Below, in pieces: positions 34,365 to 48,536 of a stretch of DNA of 64,000 bases (its first letter is position 1; each line of letters opens with the position of its first letter). Position numbers and translations under genes: made by a program. Below the pieces are notes generated by a model. The model was given only the letters and a program-made list of their open reading frames with translations, was not told the origin of the DNA and searched no databases. This DNA is from Lantana camara (Eukaryota; Streptophyta; Magnoliopsida; Lamiales; Verbenaceae): assembly GCA_037501455.1 (NCBI GenBank), contig CM074863.1, positions 55,347,501 to 55,411,500 of the forward strand, given 5' to 3'.

Positions 34365-36816
34365 TGTAGCACCCGCAAAGATAGGCACCACATCCCCCGT
34401 AGTACAAGTCTAGTCCACATGTGAAATGGTTAATCCAAGTATGAACCCGACTCATAGAGAACGAGAGAAAAAATAAAGGGTATCCTAGCTAGGCGGAAAC
34501 TAACCCTGTACCAATTAAATCAAAAAAATAACCAAGAGTGCTATGCGGAAGCAATAATGCATAAATCATACATTATAACAATGGCAACAAAGTCCGAAAA
34601 TTCCAATATATAACATAAATCTATCATGCATCCTAACAACGGGTTCAACTACACATGCAACCTGTTCCGAATCAATATCCAACAATAAATCATAATTGGC
34701 ACACCGGCTCAAATACATAAAGAAATTACAATTAAATAATAAAAAGTAAAATGTGACTCGAGTGTACAAGTGACTCGACAAGAGATTTAAAACATGACAT
34801 CCGCCTAGCAAAACCTGCAAGAACTGAAAAGTGGGGAAAGAGGGGTCAGTCTCTAGAAGACTGAGTGAGTAGGAGCGATACATTTATATAAAAACATGCA
34901 CATGCAAGATATAAAGCCCGAGCAATGTTTTATTTGAAGTTAGTTCCCACAAAGGGCAAGAAAATAACTAAACAATTCTTGAACTTTATGACTAATTCAT
35001 ACTAAATTAATTAGGTTCATAATTCATACATAATCATTAAGGTCTCTTCGAGTGAGCGTGCATAATCTCCAATCAAACTCTGACCGTGTACAACATACAT
35101 AGTTAATATATTGAATACGCATGCAATACATCATAATACATGCAAGTCATATAATATAAGACATAATCATTTGGGCAATCTGTGTCCCGGTCTTCCCGCA
35201 CGGTGCATAACCATATCATAATCATAATCATAATCATAAAATAAGTTCCAACCTTCTTCCTCCGGGTGGTGGACGGGTTAGCAAGACCCGACCACTAGTC
35301 CATACATAGGCCAATGCGGGTACATGAATCCCCAAGGGCACTCGGCTCCCATTCCCCGCTAAACCTCTTATCGAGGGCCGATATCACCTTAAATGTGGCG
35401 GGACTAGTACAACGGATCACCGTTGGCCCTTACCTCACCGGATAGCCACTTGCACTAAGTCCCTGGGCCCGTGCATTCATAATCATGTTCATAATCATAT
35501 TCTTGCCAAAACATTTCATATCATAAGAAACATAATACATTTCATAACATGATTAATACATCCCATAATCCTTGAGAAAGATTTGCTCGATGACTCAATT
35601 TGAAAACAATATATAGATATATGCTAGGTTTTTGGCCAAAACTTGTCATATAAGGTTGTAGGGTTTAATACGTAACTAAAACGAAAACACCCTCACCTGC
35701 AATACCACGAGAAATAAAGCATAAGTAATGTGGTTGCCTATTCAATTCGGAAGTCTCCGCCCTGGAAACGGACTGTTCAAGAGAAGGAACAATGTGTACT
35801 CATGACAATTGACTCAATATAAAACCACATAGACGCACGGCATGTTATGCACATGATATGAGATGCATAAAAAGCATGAATCATGTTATGAGGTCATATA
35901 ATCAAGTAATTCATTCAAAATATTCACTACAAAGTGGTTTCATATTCGTGCGTTTCATATCTTTCATATTTTGCATCAAATCGAGCCATAAGTTTTATAC
36001 AATAATCATAGCTCATACTATAATATGTTTAGAATGCATGCGAGTCATAAATGAAGCGATAAGTTGTCATATGCGGCCAAAAAAACGAAGGAACAATTCA
36101 CGCATGTAAACCAGAGAGCATTTCAAGGCAAATTGGATCATAATTCACAAAATGTTTAAAAAAATCACATTATGATTTCAGAATATACAAGTTAACACAT
36201 AATATAACATATGAAGAAAATATATAAGTCATGGAAGAAGCTATACACAACATACAAAACAATAAAACGAAGCAAACCATTCATGCATGCATAAAGTAGC
36301 ACCTAAACGTTCATGTTGTCATTTCACGTTTATACATTGAGTTCATAGCATAAAATTCATAATCATACCAAGATATATCACAGATAATCAATTAAGTAAG
36401 CATGTAATTCATTCAAAGAACATATGGAGTCCGAGGAAGTGGAGGGAAAGCAAGAAAACGGATTTGAACAAGTTTGGTGAGAGCTGACAGTTTTTTGGTA
36501 ATGCACAAGCTGTAAAAAATTGAACATATCTTGAGTTCTAGAAGTTGGAATGTAGTTTTATTTTTTGGCAATGAAAATAGGCACATAGATATTTCTAAGG
36601 ATATATGGCACGAATCATGGTTCAAAACGAGGTGAAAATGGCGTAGGCCCAAAGTTGGGTGATAGTAGATTGTCGTAAAAGTGGCGACACCAAAAAGAAT
36701 TGATAATATCTAACAAATGTCAAAAGATATTGAAGTAATTTAACTTTCAGAATATTCTAGACTTCAAGAGGTTTCCGTGACTTCAAAAATCAGGTCATTC
36801 CGAGTTCGTATGAGGG

Positions 36817-36907
36817 AGTCGCGGCCGTGACAAAATTGTACTGAAAATCTGTCGCGGCCGCGACTGAAAATTAGCCAAGTTTCGAATTGTTGGTCGTAAC
36901 CGCGACC
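36817..36907 (-). repeat. Palindrome cluster in solo LTR J
   Basis: GTCGCGGCCGtGAC (36818-36831), GTCGCGGCCGCGAC (36851-36864, perfect) and TGGTCG-TAACCG-CGACCA (36890-36907). The first two contain a NotI-like core. Same place in the LTR as the clusters of D, G, H and M but a different stem sequence. Confidence 0.8.
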
Positions 36908-37297
36908 AAAAACGGTCACGAAACGGCAGGGAAGTGACGGAAAATGGCTTAAAGAAGGCCAAAGTAGGTCCCAACTCACCCAAAATCAAACAACAACAAC
37001 TAAATACAACATATATATACATATCACTCATAAATTCATCAATTAATCCATCAAATTACATAAATCCAGATATATATATATATATACATATATATACACA
37101 CATATACCTTGAAAGAAGATGGAAAAAGGAGGGAAGAAGACTGAGAGCTTACATCTTGAGATTGAGGGAAGAAATTGGAGCTTGATTCTTGCCTTCCTCT
37201 TGCTTGAGGTTGGATCAATGAAGAATGATGGAAGAGAAAGGGTTTGGAAAGCTTGTGTGTGTTGGGAGAAATTGAAGAAAGAAGAATGAGAGAAAAA

Positions 37298-37324
37298 GGG
37301 GGAGGGGGGGGGGGGGGCGGGGGG
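37298..37324 (+). repeat. Poly-G tract
   Basis: Nearly pure G run of about 27 nt in solo LTR J; G-quadruplex-capable on plus, C-rich on the LTR sense strand. Also a likely sequencing/assembly weak point. Confidence 0.9.
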
Positions 37325-38165
37325 ATATCGTGCCTTAAGGGGAAAAAGAGGAGGGATATTGGACTTTGGTCGCTTAACAATTTTAAGTATTCAATTAGGG
37401 TCCCGAGATTTAATAGGAGAACAATTGGGGTCCAAATCAAAATTCGATCGAGTCAAAGGATTTCATATAAGATAAAATACGTACATATTCGAAATAAAAC
37501 ATTAATTAGCTAGTATACAAGTAACAAATAAATTTAACTAACACTGTCAATTAAATCATATAAGTCATATACGTCACATAATAGCAATTAATTCACGAAA
37601 TTATTAAATTAAATAATTACTTAGCAATTAAAGCATAAATAAAATCATATAACACTCGTTCTAACCCACTCGTGACGTCATACCTGTACGGTCAAAAGTC
37701 AGGACGTTACATAAACAAGCAATTCATTCATCCAAGGAAGCGTTCAAATCCATTCAAGTTCATAATTCCATATTTCATATAAATTTCAATCTAAGAATAT
37801 CATATGACAATTATAACACGTACTATTTCACGTTTACAATTAGAAAATAGACAATTAAAAACGTTCAAACAATGATCGAAAAATAAATAACGCGAAATAG
37901 CTAACAATTAAATTCTAAAATTGAATTAAATGAAATAATACTTAATATATAATAATCATGCATTTAAATAACATATAATATCATATTGAAATATATATAT
38001 ATATATATATTTATATATTCACATAGCATGCATGCATGTATCTATAACAAAATATACTAAGATTTATAACATGCATGGAGTAAAAGTAATTCATAAATAT
38101 ATATATTTATATACAATGGTATACATTCATGCACATGCATATTTATTTTAATATATACACACTAT

Positions 38166-38167
<2 letters not shown>

Positions 38168-38221
<54 letters not shown>
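38168..38221. repeat. (AT)n microsatellite in the H LTR
   Basis: About 27 AT repeats, with shorter TA tracts on both sides. Confidence 0.95.
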
Positions 38222-38228
<7 letters not shown>

Positions 38229-38508
38229 GCACTACATATATATATACACATATACATGCATGCACAAACATATACTATATAAGACATATTATATAGATGT
38301 ATACCATGCACACACGTTAACTATATATATATATATATGTACAACTATTACAACAATTAACTTACCAACAAAGGAAGATAGCAATAGCAGACTACAAATA
38401 TATATATACGCACATACATCAGCACTAAAGGAAGAAAGAAGCAACAACAAAGAATGAAAGAAAGAACAACAGGAAAAGAAAAAGAAAGAAAACGCAGCAG
38501 CAGGGAAC

Positions 38509-38634
38509 TACCCGCCCGGGTAAAATTCCTCACGCAACCTTCCCCGGCTGGGGAAGGAGATACAGAAAGCTACTGCATAAGGTGTCCCCACCCGGGGACC
38601 AAATCAGTTCAAACTCTCGCCGCCCGGGGAGAGT
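38509..38634 (-). repeat. Palindrome cluster in the H LTR
   Basis: TACCCGCCCGGGTA (38509-38522), CCTTCCCC-GGCT-GGGGAAGG (38538-38557), GGTGTCCCC...CGGGGACC (38581-38600) and ACTCTC...GGAGAGT (38613-38634). Stems differ but each has a CCCGG or GGCTGGGG centre. Confidence 0.75.
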
Positions 38635-40174
38635 GTTTCGGCAGGAAGACCAGACAGCAGCAGTTCACTCAAAACAGGGGAAGAAGGAAGGTAAAAACAG
38701 GGGCAACACCTAACGAGTTTTAACCAAACCCATGCCAACATTATAAGGTAATAACTCAGCAGCAAAACAGGCCTTAACTCCCACAATTTAACTGAAAACG
38801 GACAGGAACACCACCAGGAAAAAGGCAGCAGTTTTTCACGAAGAAACAGGGGAAAAATGAAAACAAAACAGGGCAGAAACTCACACACAATCAACCATCA
38901 ATCCAGCAGCAAATAAGGTAAAAAGGAGTAGTATTTGACATCAAAATCAGTCCCAAAACCTCAGCATCAGTCCAATACGTGATAGAGGGAAATTCAGTTA
39001 AATTTCATGCATTTCTTAACAAATTCAATAATGGTATCTCACCAAACTCTTAACCACCAACTAATACAAGTATAGTCAGCAATAAATGAGGTAAAAGAAT
39101 CACATATAAAGCACCGAAACAAGTTATAAACCAAAGGAAGTCAAGAATTCATCAATTCTCCATTAAACCTAACTATTCACTCATCTCATCAAAACTCCAT
39201 GAAAACTAACTCAAAATTAGGGATGCATGGTTCAAAATGACCACTAATCAACGTATAACATAACCCTAACTCACCTTGTAGATTGGATGAAATTTGGAAG
39301 AGATTTGAGCTCCAAAATCTCCAAGGATTGCAAGGTGATGGGAAAACTGTAAAATAGGGGTTTTGGATGATTTTCTCTTAAGTGTGGTGTGTGGTTCGGT
39401 TGGAAGAGAGTGGAAGGTGATAGTGGCCTGAACTGGGGTTACAAGGACTCCAACCATGGTTAATTTGCTTAAGGTTTGAAGAAATTATGAAGAAAATGGC
39501 TAAGTGTGGTAATATTTCGGATAACTCACATTTCGGTTGAATTTCGGAAGTTCAAATGATTTCGGAAAAATACGAGACTGAGTTCATTAAACCTGAATCT
39601 TCGGTACGAGTTCAACGAAGTTGTCGGAACTCGAATCCGAGTTCCTGAGCTCAAGATATCACATACGGAACCAAGGGTTCGCTAATTCCTCGTTTCGCCC
39701 CCGATTTGGTTCCACAATTCAAAAAAATTTCGTTACCACGCCAAACGAGATCGAAAACATGAAACGAGCATATAGACATGTTCATAACACGTAAATCTAC
39801 GACATACGAAATTTTCACGAAATTTCGATTTCAATCCATATAAGAACGAACCGCGATTAAAATACTCATGCGCAAAAATTTAACAATTCATAACATTTCA
39901 AATTAAATAAACAAATTTAAATTCCATTTTAATTTAAATAAAAGTCAACGGAAAATTTGAAATTAAATAGATAGTTAATTAACATTAAACACTTAATTAA
40001 CAATTTAAAATTTAATAAATTAACGAAATAAAATAAAATGATATATAATAAAATAAAATAAAATAAAAACAATTTATAATAAAATTAAATATAAAACACG
40101 TATAAACAATTAATTCGCGCAAATTGGTAAACACATACATCATACCTGTACGACTGAAATATCGGGTCGTTACA

Positions 40175-40209
40175 ATCTCTCCCCCTTAAAAGAATCCTTC
40201 CTTGGATTC
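40175..40209 (-). other. Polypurine tract of element H with adjoining stem-loop
   Basis: Sense strand reads GAATCC-AAGGAA-GGATTC (40209-40192) then TTTTAAGGGGGAGAGAT and the LTR. The stem overlaps the pol stop codon (40208-40210), as in A. Confidence 0.88.
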
Positions 40210-41639
40210 ACTGCACGCCCGGAAACAACTCGGGGTGAAACTTTCTCATCTTTTCCTCCGTCTCCCACGTAGCCTCTTCGGTTTTATCACTTCTCCAAAG
40301 AACCTTGACTAGTGGAATACGCCGATTTCGAAGTTCCTAAAATTTTTGATCCAATATCTTAATCGGCTTCTGAACGAAGGTGAGATTCGGTTCTAATTCC
40401 ACTTCTTCAACCGGTAGAATCTCGGATTCATCACGATAATATTTCCGGAGTTGTGAAACATGAAACACATTGTGAATTTCGGTCAAACTCGGAGGCAAAT
40501 CCAATCGATGGGCCGTATCCCCAATCTTCTCTAAAATCTCATACGGTCCCATATACCGAGGGCTTAATTTTCCTCCTCAACCAATCCTTGAGAACCCTTT
40601 GCGTGGAGATGCCTTTAAGAAAACCCTGTCTCCAACCTCAAACTCAAGATTCTTTCTTCGAAGGTCTGCATAACGCTTTTGTCAATCCTGAGCGGCCTTC
40701 ATCCGTTGTCTAATTATGTGGACCTTGTCAATAGCCTCTTGCACGGCCTTAGAGGGGTTTTCCTTCTTCTCCCCTCATTTAACACCTTCTTGTTTGGTCC
40801 CATTCCATTCCTCCAAGTCAAAGAACAACGGAGATCTACATTTACGTCCGTAGAGAGCTTCATAAGGGACCATCTCGATCGAGGCTTGATAGCTATTGTT
40901 GTAAGCGAACTCGATTAATGACAACTATTCATTCCACGAGCTTGGAAAGTCCAATGCACATGCTCTCAACATATCCTCCAGATACTTAATCAACCTTTCC
41001 GACTTTCCGTCCGTCTGAGGATGGAAAGCTGTGTGGAATTGAAGCCTTCTTCCCAAACATTTCTGTAATTCTTGCCAAAACCGTGAAGTAAATCTTAGAT
41101 CCCGATCCGAGATAATGCTAACCGGTACTACATGAAACTTGACAATCTCATCATTATATTTCTTGGCCAGTTTATTCACCTTATCGGACATTTTGATAGC
41201 AAGAAAATGATCCGATTTTGTCAACCTGTCCACAATAACCCAAATTCCATCAAGACTCCTATTACTCTTGGTAATCCCGAAACAAAATCCATAGCTATTT
41301 GTTCCCATTTCCACTCCGGGATAGGCAATGGTTGAAGTAGCCCCGATGGCTTTTGATGTTCTTCTTTTACCACTTGACAGGTCATACAATGTTTCACGAA
41401 GTTGATCACATCCCGTTTCAAACCATTCCACCAATAAAATTATTTTAAATCTTTGTACATCTTGTTTCCTCCGGGATGTATCGAATACCCTGACCGATGG
41501 ACTTCCTCAAGAATAATCCTTTGTAACTCTCCCAACACAACAATTATGTTCTTAAATCTAAAAAGGCCCGTATCATCAAACCAAAAGGACACTCTGGATC
41601 AGCTCGAGCTTTCTCAGCTAATTTCTGAACCTCGGGATC
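40208..41639 (-). pseudogene. Decayed integrase and chromodomain of element H
   Basis: Reading leftward: end of the RNase H/integrase linker at 41565-41639, integrase zinc domain (HCMTCQVV near 41370), catalytic core with MDF, SDRD and GKSERLIKYLE motifs (41300-40950), GPY-type module (MGPYEIL near 40550), and a chromodomain (PLVKVLWRS...TWETE, 40320-40220) ending in TGA at 40208. Frameshifts near 41250 and 40570 and stops in the linker and before the chromodomain make it non-functional. Element G is inserted at 41640 within the linker; the linker sequence resumes at 60531. Confidence 0.92.
41635..41639 (+). repeat. Target-site duplication of element G (left copy)
   Basis: GGATC; second copy at 60528-60532. 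Uninterrupted versions (CCTCGGGATCAGTCC) exist in the neighbouring tandem units, for example around 60988. Confidence 0.9.
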
Positions 41640-44600
41640 TGTAACGCCCCAATTTTTATTAGTACAGCATGACGTATGTGTTTACCAAATTGTGCGAATA
41701 ATTATTTATACGTATTTATTTTATATTAATTGTAATGTTATGAATTTTATTGTTGCATTGTTTATGAGCCTCCTTTACGTGCTTCGTTTCTATTTAATTA
41801 GATACCGAAATTTCGTGCAAATTTAATATGTTGGACTTATATGTGTCTTGTATATGAATATATGTTCGTTTCATGACTTCGGACTTAATTGATTGAGTTT
41901 TGGAATATTTGATTAATAATATTAGGTTTTTAGGTTTAAAGTTTTAAACGTTAAAATCCTTTTCGAACCGTTTTTGATTTGTTTAACACCGTTTTCAATT
42001 CCGATTTTTGTGCCAACTTGGTATACTTGAATGATGTGAGTTATGAATGTGTTTGTATGCTCGTTTTATGTTTTTGTCTTCGTTTGTCGAGGTTTTAAAC
42101 CTTTGGTACTTGACGAGGGACATGAGGGCCTAACTAGTTTTAGCGCACCTCATGCTCCGGAGGCCATAACTTGAGCTCGGGAATTCGGATTCGAATTTCG
42201 GAAGATGCGTCGGACTTGTGACGAAGAAAGGAAACTCTTGATTTTGGTTTGTTAATATTATAAACCCTTTTGGACCCTCGTTTTTCGACCGGAACGAACA
42301 GCTTGTGATTAAGCCACCTTCTTTGACTAGTTATGTACTTGTGGGGCCAATTTAACTCAACCTAAGCCTAACCCTTGATATCTTGACTTGAGTTAAGTCT
42401 CTACCTCTCCCTTATCAGCTGAAAACCGAGCCAAACCCCCCCTCATTTTTGCTACAACTGATCGAGAGAAAAGAGAAGAGGAGAGGAGAGGAAAGCTTTG
42501 CCCCTTTTGTGAATTTTGAGCTCAAGTCATCATCTTTCTTCTCCAAATCTTCAAGGTAGGTATATTTTTTTATTCTCTACACTTTTATACAAGTTTTGAT
42601 CCCTTTAATACCTGTTTTGCATCAGATTTGATTAGGGTTTTGGTAGGAGCATGAATTAAGGACTTTTGGGGATTTTTGCTCTTATGAGCTAACTTGCTTT
42701 ATGGCTGATTCCCTTGCCTTAAACTGAATATTTGGACTTGTTTATTTGCCTCTTTGAGGCTCAACTGATAGTATATGATGTTAGGATGGTTTGTTCTTGA
42801 GATCCTTTGATGAAATTATGAGTTTTTGAGCCTCAAACCTAAGCTAGAAAATCTGCTCCCCTGTTTTGGAACTGCTATGTGAATTTATGCTTTGTTGCTT
42901 GAGTCAATGACTTCCAATTCGTGTGAATTTGCATCGAGATGTTGTATACTAATTGGTTTATATGTTAGCCCTGCTCTTGCAAGTTTTCAGATCCATTTTC
43001 AGCTCCTAAATCGAAGCATGATGGCCTGTTTGTATGCTATGCGCGAACCGAACTGCTGCTGTTGCATTTTGTGATTACTTGGTGGTTCTAATGTGCTCCA
43101 ATTCATGTCAATTTGCATTTACATGGATTATATTAGTTTCTTATCATGTTAGTATTCATTCCCTAAAGTTTCAGCTTCATATTCAGCCCCTAAGTACTTG
43201 ATCATCGCATGATTGAACCAATCGAGCTCCTATGTGCGGTTTTGACACCCCAGACTTGTTGCATGGTTTAGGTGCTCTTAACATGTGATTTAGCCTTTTC
43301 AATCTGAATGAAATATGCTCCTAACATGCTAAATATGTTATATATCAAGTTTCATGAGATTTGGAGTTGATTTGGTATGCTTTTGGACAGATCTTGTTTA
43401 AGGTTTGTTTTGCTGGTAAGCTTTGCTTAAGTTTTTGGGTCTGTACCGTGACACCCCCGTGTCTCATTTGCCTTGAAAGGTGAGACACCCCCGTGTCATG
43501 ACTTTTTTTCAGGTCTGTACTGAGACACCCCCGTGTCTCAGTCTATTCAAATTGAGGGACACGGCCGTGTCCCTCCCCCTGCGCATTTCTTGTCTTTTCC
43601 TTTTCGGTTTTGGTTTCTTTCACCTCTTTAATGCCATTATCTTCATTTGTGATGAACTATGAACTTGTTATACTATGCGTTGGGAGTATTGTGGTTTAAT
43701 TTCTTAACATTTGGATGAGATTTAAGTATGCTTTTGCGGAATGCCGTTTATGTGCGTTTTTGTACCATTTGTGACTTCCGTAACCATTTTTCCCTATCAT
43801 ATGAACTCCGATTGATCTGGAATTTGATATGCTATGTTTTTGTAATATTATGAATCATGTGTTAAAGTGTCATTAAGTTTCGAACCCGTTTGATATGTTT
43901 TTGAGTTTTAATTTTTGTAAATGATTCTAAGTGTTAACGCGTGGTATATGCATGTACTTCCGTAGACTCGTTGGTGGATCATATGATTTCTTCTTGTTTT
44001 CAAACTTTGGAAATATATTATATTATGTAATATGATGTATGTAGTAGAGTTTTTGTGATAGGTTGAATACGTTTGAATGTGTGTTGAACTTAATTTACTT
44101 CAATGCTCTTATTTGCCTAAATGTTGGATTTTGTATTTCTTGAATTGAATTGATTGGAAACGTGAATTATGAATTTGAATAAAAGTGAACGAATGAGTGA
44201 ATGACTTGATTATATGATTTAAATTCCTTTGACGTGAAATGTGAAGGATATGAACTCGTTTGAATACGAATGCTTCGTTGAATGAATGAATTGAATGTTT
44301 ATATGTCTTTAAGACTTTAATAGTGCACATGAACGTGTTCATTACATTATAGCATCTTTTCTTCATTCATATCATGATCATTACATTGCCGAGCGTCCTA
44401 TTTGGTCATTTTGAGTCTCACTTCACCTTTCTTGCACAGATTTTGTTTCCGTTGGAGATGAGGCTAGTCCGAGAGGCTCTTGTGTTCTCCTCTTTGCGGT
44501 TTAAGGTGGATTTCTCTTCTAATTAGATAATGACCCTATATACCTTCAATGTGAAAAGCTTTCGACCAAAAATGAATATGTGTATATAGAATCGTTTTCA

Positions 44601-45629
44601 AGAGTAAATGTTTTCAACGTAAAGCCCTTATTTTATGAATCCTACCTAATGTTTTGGCGAGAAATGAATGAATGAATGTTCACAATGAATGGGGCCCAGG
44701 GACTTGGTGTGAGTGGTGACCCGAGGAGGCAAGGGCTGACGCCGATCCCTCACACTAGTCCCACCAATGAACGGCGTAACCGGACCTCGTTAGGAGTTAG
44801 CTAGGAATGGATGCTGAGTGCCATCTGGGGAGTCATGTTACCCTTTTGGTCAATGAATGGGTGGATGGGCCTTGCAAACCCGCCACCAACCCGGAGGAAG
44901 AAGGTGTAAATGTTATTGAATGCGCACGAAAGAATGATATGCATGAAAAGAATGAATGAATGAATGTTAATGAATGTTAATGAATTACACGAGGTGTTGG
45001 TTGGAGATAATGCACGCCCACTCGCCGGACCACTAATGACCTTGACCTAATGTAAATGAATCGTTATAATCCCTTTTGATGATTTCTATTCACCCACTTG
45101 GGAAATTCTTTAAAAACCTCACTTGGGATTATAGCTTGCATGTGATTGTTAAATACCGTCGTATATTATATTTATGCCCCGTTTATATACCCACCAATCC
45201 CTTTTGGATTGAACCCATTTGGCTTTCAGTTGTGTTGTGCAGGTGTCAAGGGAGCTAGGCGGGATTTCGAGTCATAGGTTTTGCAGGCACTTTTAGCTCT
45301 TGTATTTTCGGTCTTACACTTGCATATGGTACTGTTGATCCTTGCACATGAATAATAATGGAGCGTACTTGTTGTTTTGAGCCTTGATAGCATTGGATAA
45401 TGTTCTGATTGATTTTTGGAGCTTGAATGATCATTGTTTATATTATGGCCAGTTAATGCTTCCGCAATTGTATTTACTCTGATTTTGTGGTTCAAGGGTT
45501 AGTCCCGCCTAGCGTAGAGTGTGTGTATGTCCCTGTTCGCCGTGATTTAGCTCGGGTATGCATCGTCCATTTCATATTCGGGTCGGGTCTCGGTGCGGGG
45601 GATGTGGTACCTTGCGCTCGGGTGCTACA
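41640..45629 (+). mobile_element. Element G 5' LTR (3990 bp)
   Basis: Starts TGTAACGCCCC and ends GCTCGGGTGCTACA. Contents in order: donor-like TTCAAG/GTAGGTA at 42556, palindrome cluster 43448-43573, GC island from GGGCCC at 44692, stem-loop 44859-44892 with CTTGCAA loop, conserved GGAGATAATGCACGCCCACTCGCC block near 45004, stem-loop 45195-45211 (CAATCC-CTTTT-GGATTG), acceptor-like CTTTCAG ending 45229 and TTGTGCAG ending 45242. Long AT-rich tracts separate these. Confidence 0.95.
43448..43573 (+). repeat. Palindrome cluster in element G 5' LTR
   Basis: GTGACAC-CCCC-GTGTCTC (43448-43465), TGAGACACCCCCGTGTCA (43481-43498), TGAGACAC-CCCC-GTGTCTCA (43521-43540, perfect) and GGGACACGGCCGTGTCCC (43556-43573, perfect). 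The same four are at 58377-58502 in the other LTR. Confidence 0.9.
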
Positions 45630-45637
45630 TCCTTAAG

Positions 45638-45649
45638 TGGTATCAGAGC
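45638..45649 (+). other. Primer binding site of element G
   Basis: TGGTATCAGAGC, 8 nt from the LTR end. Confidence 0.95.
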
Positions 45650-48536
45650 CTCGGGTTGCAAAACTCGGGCTCTCGTGTCGTGTGGGTCAGTTTAGGTCAT
45701 TCGGCATAGGAACTACGTGATAATGTGTGCATTGTATTGATTTTGAACATAAAATTGTCTTTCTTTTTAATCTTGTCGAATTACTTGTTGCATTTTATAT
45801 TGAATCCGTGCCTTTCGTGTTGAATACGTGCCATGAGCATGTACTAATCGCATGCATATATCACCGAAATGAGTTATGATTTACAGGTTTTAAAGATACT
45901 ATCAAACCACGGCCAAATTCCATGATAAAGACGATTTATTGTAAGCTCTTCCTGAGGTATGGAGGATAGGAGTAATATGGAAAATTCGAGATGTTAGGCC
46001 TTCCTATATGGAGCTAGAGTTCAAGGGTTGGGAGCTTGAATGGGAGGTTTCACTTTAGGGATGCAAGGGTAGAGAGGCACTTGATAAGATAAGAATTGAT
46101 CGGGGAAAACATTTATGACTCCAAAGGGTGACATATGCGGCTCTCCTACATAAGATGCCATCATTGGGATCAATGCGATCAGTCAACCTAAGGAATAAAG
46201 TAAATGAACCTTGAAGGTATTTTGGTTCAGGGTTCGAAATATTGAAGAGATACCGAGGACGGAGAGGAGTTAAGGTAAAATAAATCCAGGGGGAATTGGA
46301 CACCAAGAGTTGTCAAAGAAGGGTTCTAAATAAATCTGGGAATTAGAAATCGAGGTTGTGGAGGTGAGATTGAGGACGAGAACGGAGTTCGTTTTACAAA
46401 TCTAAGCTAAATTGTCGAGTTGTGAGGTTTAATTGGGAGATATGGAGCAACAAATGGAAACGGTAAAGAAAGGCAAAGGCTCTTTGGGAGGAAATCATGT
46501 GCCTAAGTATAAGCAGTCGGAAAATGAGTTTATTACACGAATCTCAACTCATAAACACGGGATTCTTGACCACCGTGATGAGGACAATTCAGTGGATGTC
46601 GAAGAAATCGGGGATCGTGAAATTGCAATTCCAGACAGTAGAAGATACGAGTGATGCAAAGGGATTCATGGGAAAACTGGAAGATCGTGGGAAAGACAAG
46701 GCAGGATGAGCAAGTCGAAGTATTCTCAGGATTGGAGGAACGAGGAAAGGCTACCGAGCTAACAATTTACTAAATTGGTGACAGGTTCCAAAACATTCAT
46801 GGCACGTGCATCATATTTTACAACAAATTATTATTTTCTTTACTTATGTTTGTGCGTGCATTCCTATTTGATTTTGTTGTTCTACTATGCGGCATATTTA
46901 ATTGTTGCAGGCATGCCATGTGCATTATCATTTTAACCCGACATGCATTCTAGTGTTTATTTGATAGGAAGTTCTTTCATACCACTTATCAAGTATTTCT
47001 TCGATCGGGTCACATCTGAGTTAAGAAGAAAAGAAATAATGGGACGGTACGTTACAATGAAGGTGATGTCGGGAAATAGAGAATGTCAAGAAAGGGATAG
47101 GTTAATGGAAACGGGGATTCATAAAGAGAAGTGAGATTAGAGTTGATTGCGGGGTGTCTGGATTAGACTAGAATAGGAAAGGGGTTTCGGATATCAAGCG
47201 AATTAGAAGGGAAGTTGAAAGGCAAAACTTTGGGGTTCCTCTTTTGATTAAAATCCTCCCTAATGGAAATTATTCATCCAGAATTTCGACAAAAGAAGAA
47301 TCGATGGAGTTCAACACGCGACAATAGAAATTTTAAGGGGGAGAGCATGACCGAGAAACAAATTGGAAGATTGAAATGGTGTTCGAAGAAATATTTTCAT
47401 AGGAGTAACGGAATTGGAAACTAAGGAAGACCTGGAGGTCCTAATGGTGTGATCGGAAATAAATAAAAGAACCTTAACGGTTAAACAGTTAAAGTGAGCG
47501 TTAAGTATTAAGTTAGTGTTGAAGGCCACCACAGGATATTGAGGAGATGGGTTGTTGGGCATTTCTATACATGGGATTTAGATTTTGGGAAATAATAGAA
47601 TGGTGGAAGAGCTCCTGCGAGACCATTAAATCGCCTCATGGAACAGAAATTACATCAAATTAATATGTTTGTGATGGCAACCATAGAGGGTAATTTGACT
47701 AAGGATTGGAGGAATTCGGACATCAATTAACAAAATAAAACCATACTGCATCGCTAGTCATTTTTCCATAACGAGTAGAAAGAATTTTAGTAGAAAGGAA
47801 TCAGAAAGAAGTGACTAAGGAAGGACTTGAGTTAAATATCAAGAAGTATCAAGGAAATTTGGGTGGACCGAAAATTAATGCACGCTTAATGGCTTTAGGA
47901 GGGTGAAGGGGTAAGGAAACGATCCACAAAGAGATTAATCCGAATTTTGGGAACCGATGATTACAAGTCGGTTTGGAAAGAACTCGTCAAGAGGGTTGTG
48001 CTTATTAATCTAAAAGGGTAATGAATTTCAGGGGTTTCACCAAATAATAGAAGGAGGCCTAAACCGAGAAGAAGACCGGTCCGAAATTTTAAGAGGTAGG
48101 GTAAAATTCGTTTCGAGGGGCAGGTTGATTGGATCAGGGTTAACGTATAACCGAGATATGGAAGAAGGTAGACACATTGAAGATATTAAAGACAATCCAA
48201 GAGTCGAACTAGCTTTTGGGTTCAGACCATACTTTGGGATCAGGAAGGCTTCGGGTTTCAAATTCACTTCCACGGTGAACGGTACCTCAGGCATCCATGG
48301 CATATGCATACACGCATTGTTAATTTAAGTAATTTTGATAATCTATGCTTTAAATCTTTGATGTGTTAACAATTGTCGTATAATCGAGGTTGGATGTAAA
48401 TAAGTGATAATTGTTCCCTGGTTTTATGTGGTTGTTTTGATTAAGTTGTCGTAATTGGATGTTTTGATGCTTTCTCCTTGAGGTTTGCTCTTCGTTGTGG
48501 TTGTATTTTGTAATTTGAACTTCGTTATTTGTTTGT

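Larger units (their letters stand above)
34365..37711 (-). mobile_element. Solo LTR J (gypsy, minus strand, 3347 bp)
   Basis: Full TG...CA LTR (sense start TGTAACGTCCTGAC, end GGTGCTACA) with a perfect 5-bp duplication TAAAC at 34360-34364 and 37712-37716 and no internal region, so it arose by LTR-LTR recombination. Contents: donor-like CTTTCAAG/GTATATG (near 37107), palindrome cluster 36817-36907, stem-loop 35264-35296, stem-loop 34847-34863 (CAGTCT-CTAGA-AGACTG), acceptor-like CAG sites near 34824 and 34815. A G-rich run at 37298-37324 (C-run in sense) lies near its promoter side. Confidence 0.95.
37717..40174 (-). mobile_element. Element H 3' LTR, proximal part (sense 5' end)
   Basis: Continues the LTR broken by J and ends at GTTACA (sense start TGTAACGACCCG). 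Sense order: donor-like ACAAG/GTGAGTT at 39274, palindrome cluster 38509-38634, then AT-rich sequence with long TA microsatellites (38168-38221 and others). The polypurine tract of H lies immediately right, which shows this is the 3' LTR of a minus-strand element. Confidence 0.87.

Noticed and set aside
38168..38340. AT-rich tract as an origin or scaffold attachment region
   Set aside because: Simple TA microsatellite within an LTR; nothing beyond base composition supports another role.
46433..47134. Short plus frames in the interior of element G as genes
   Set aside because: Under 75 residues, overlapping, highly charged because of purine bias, and unlike any known retroelement protein.
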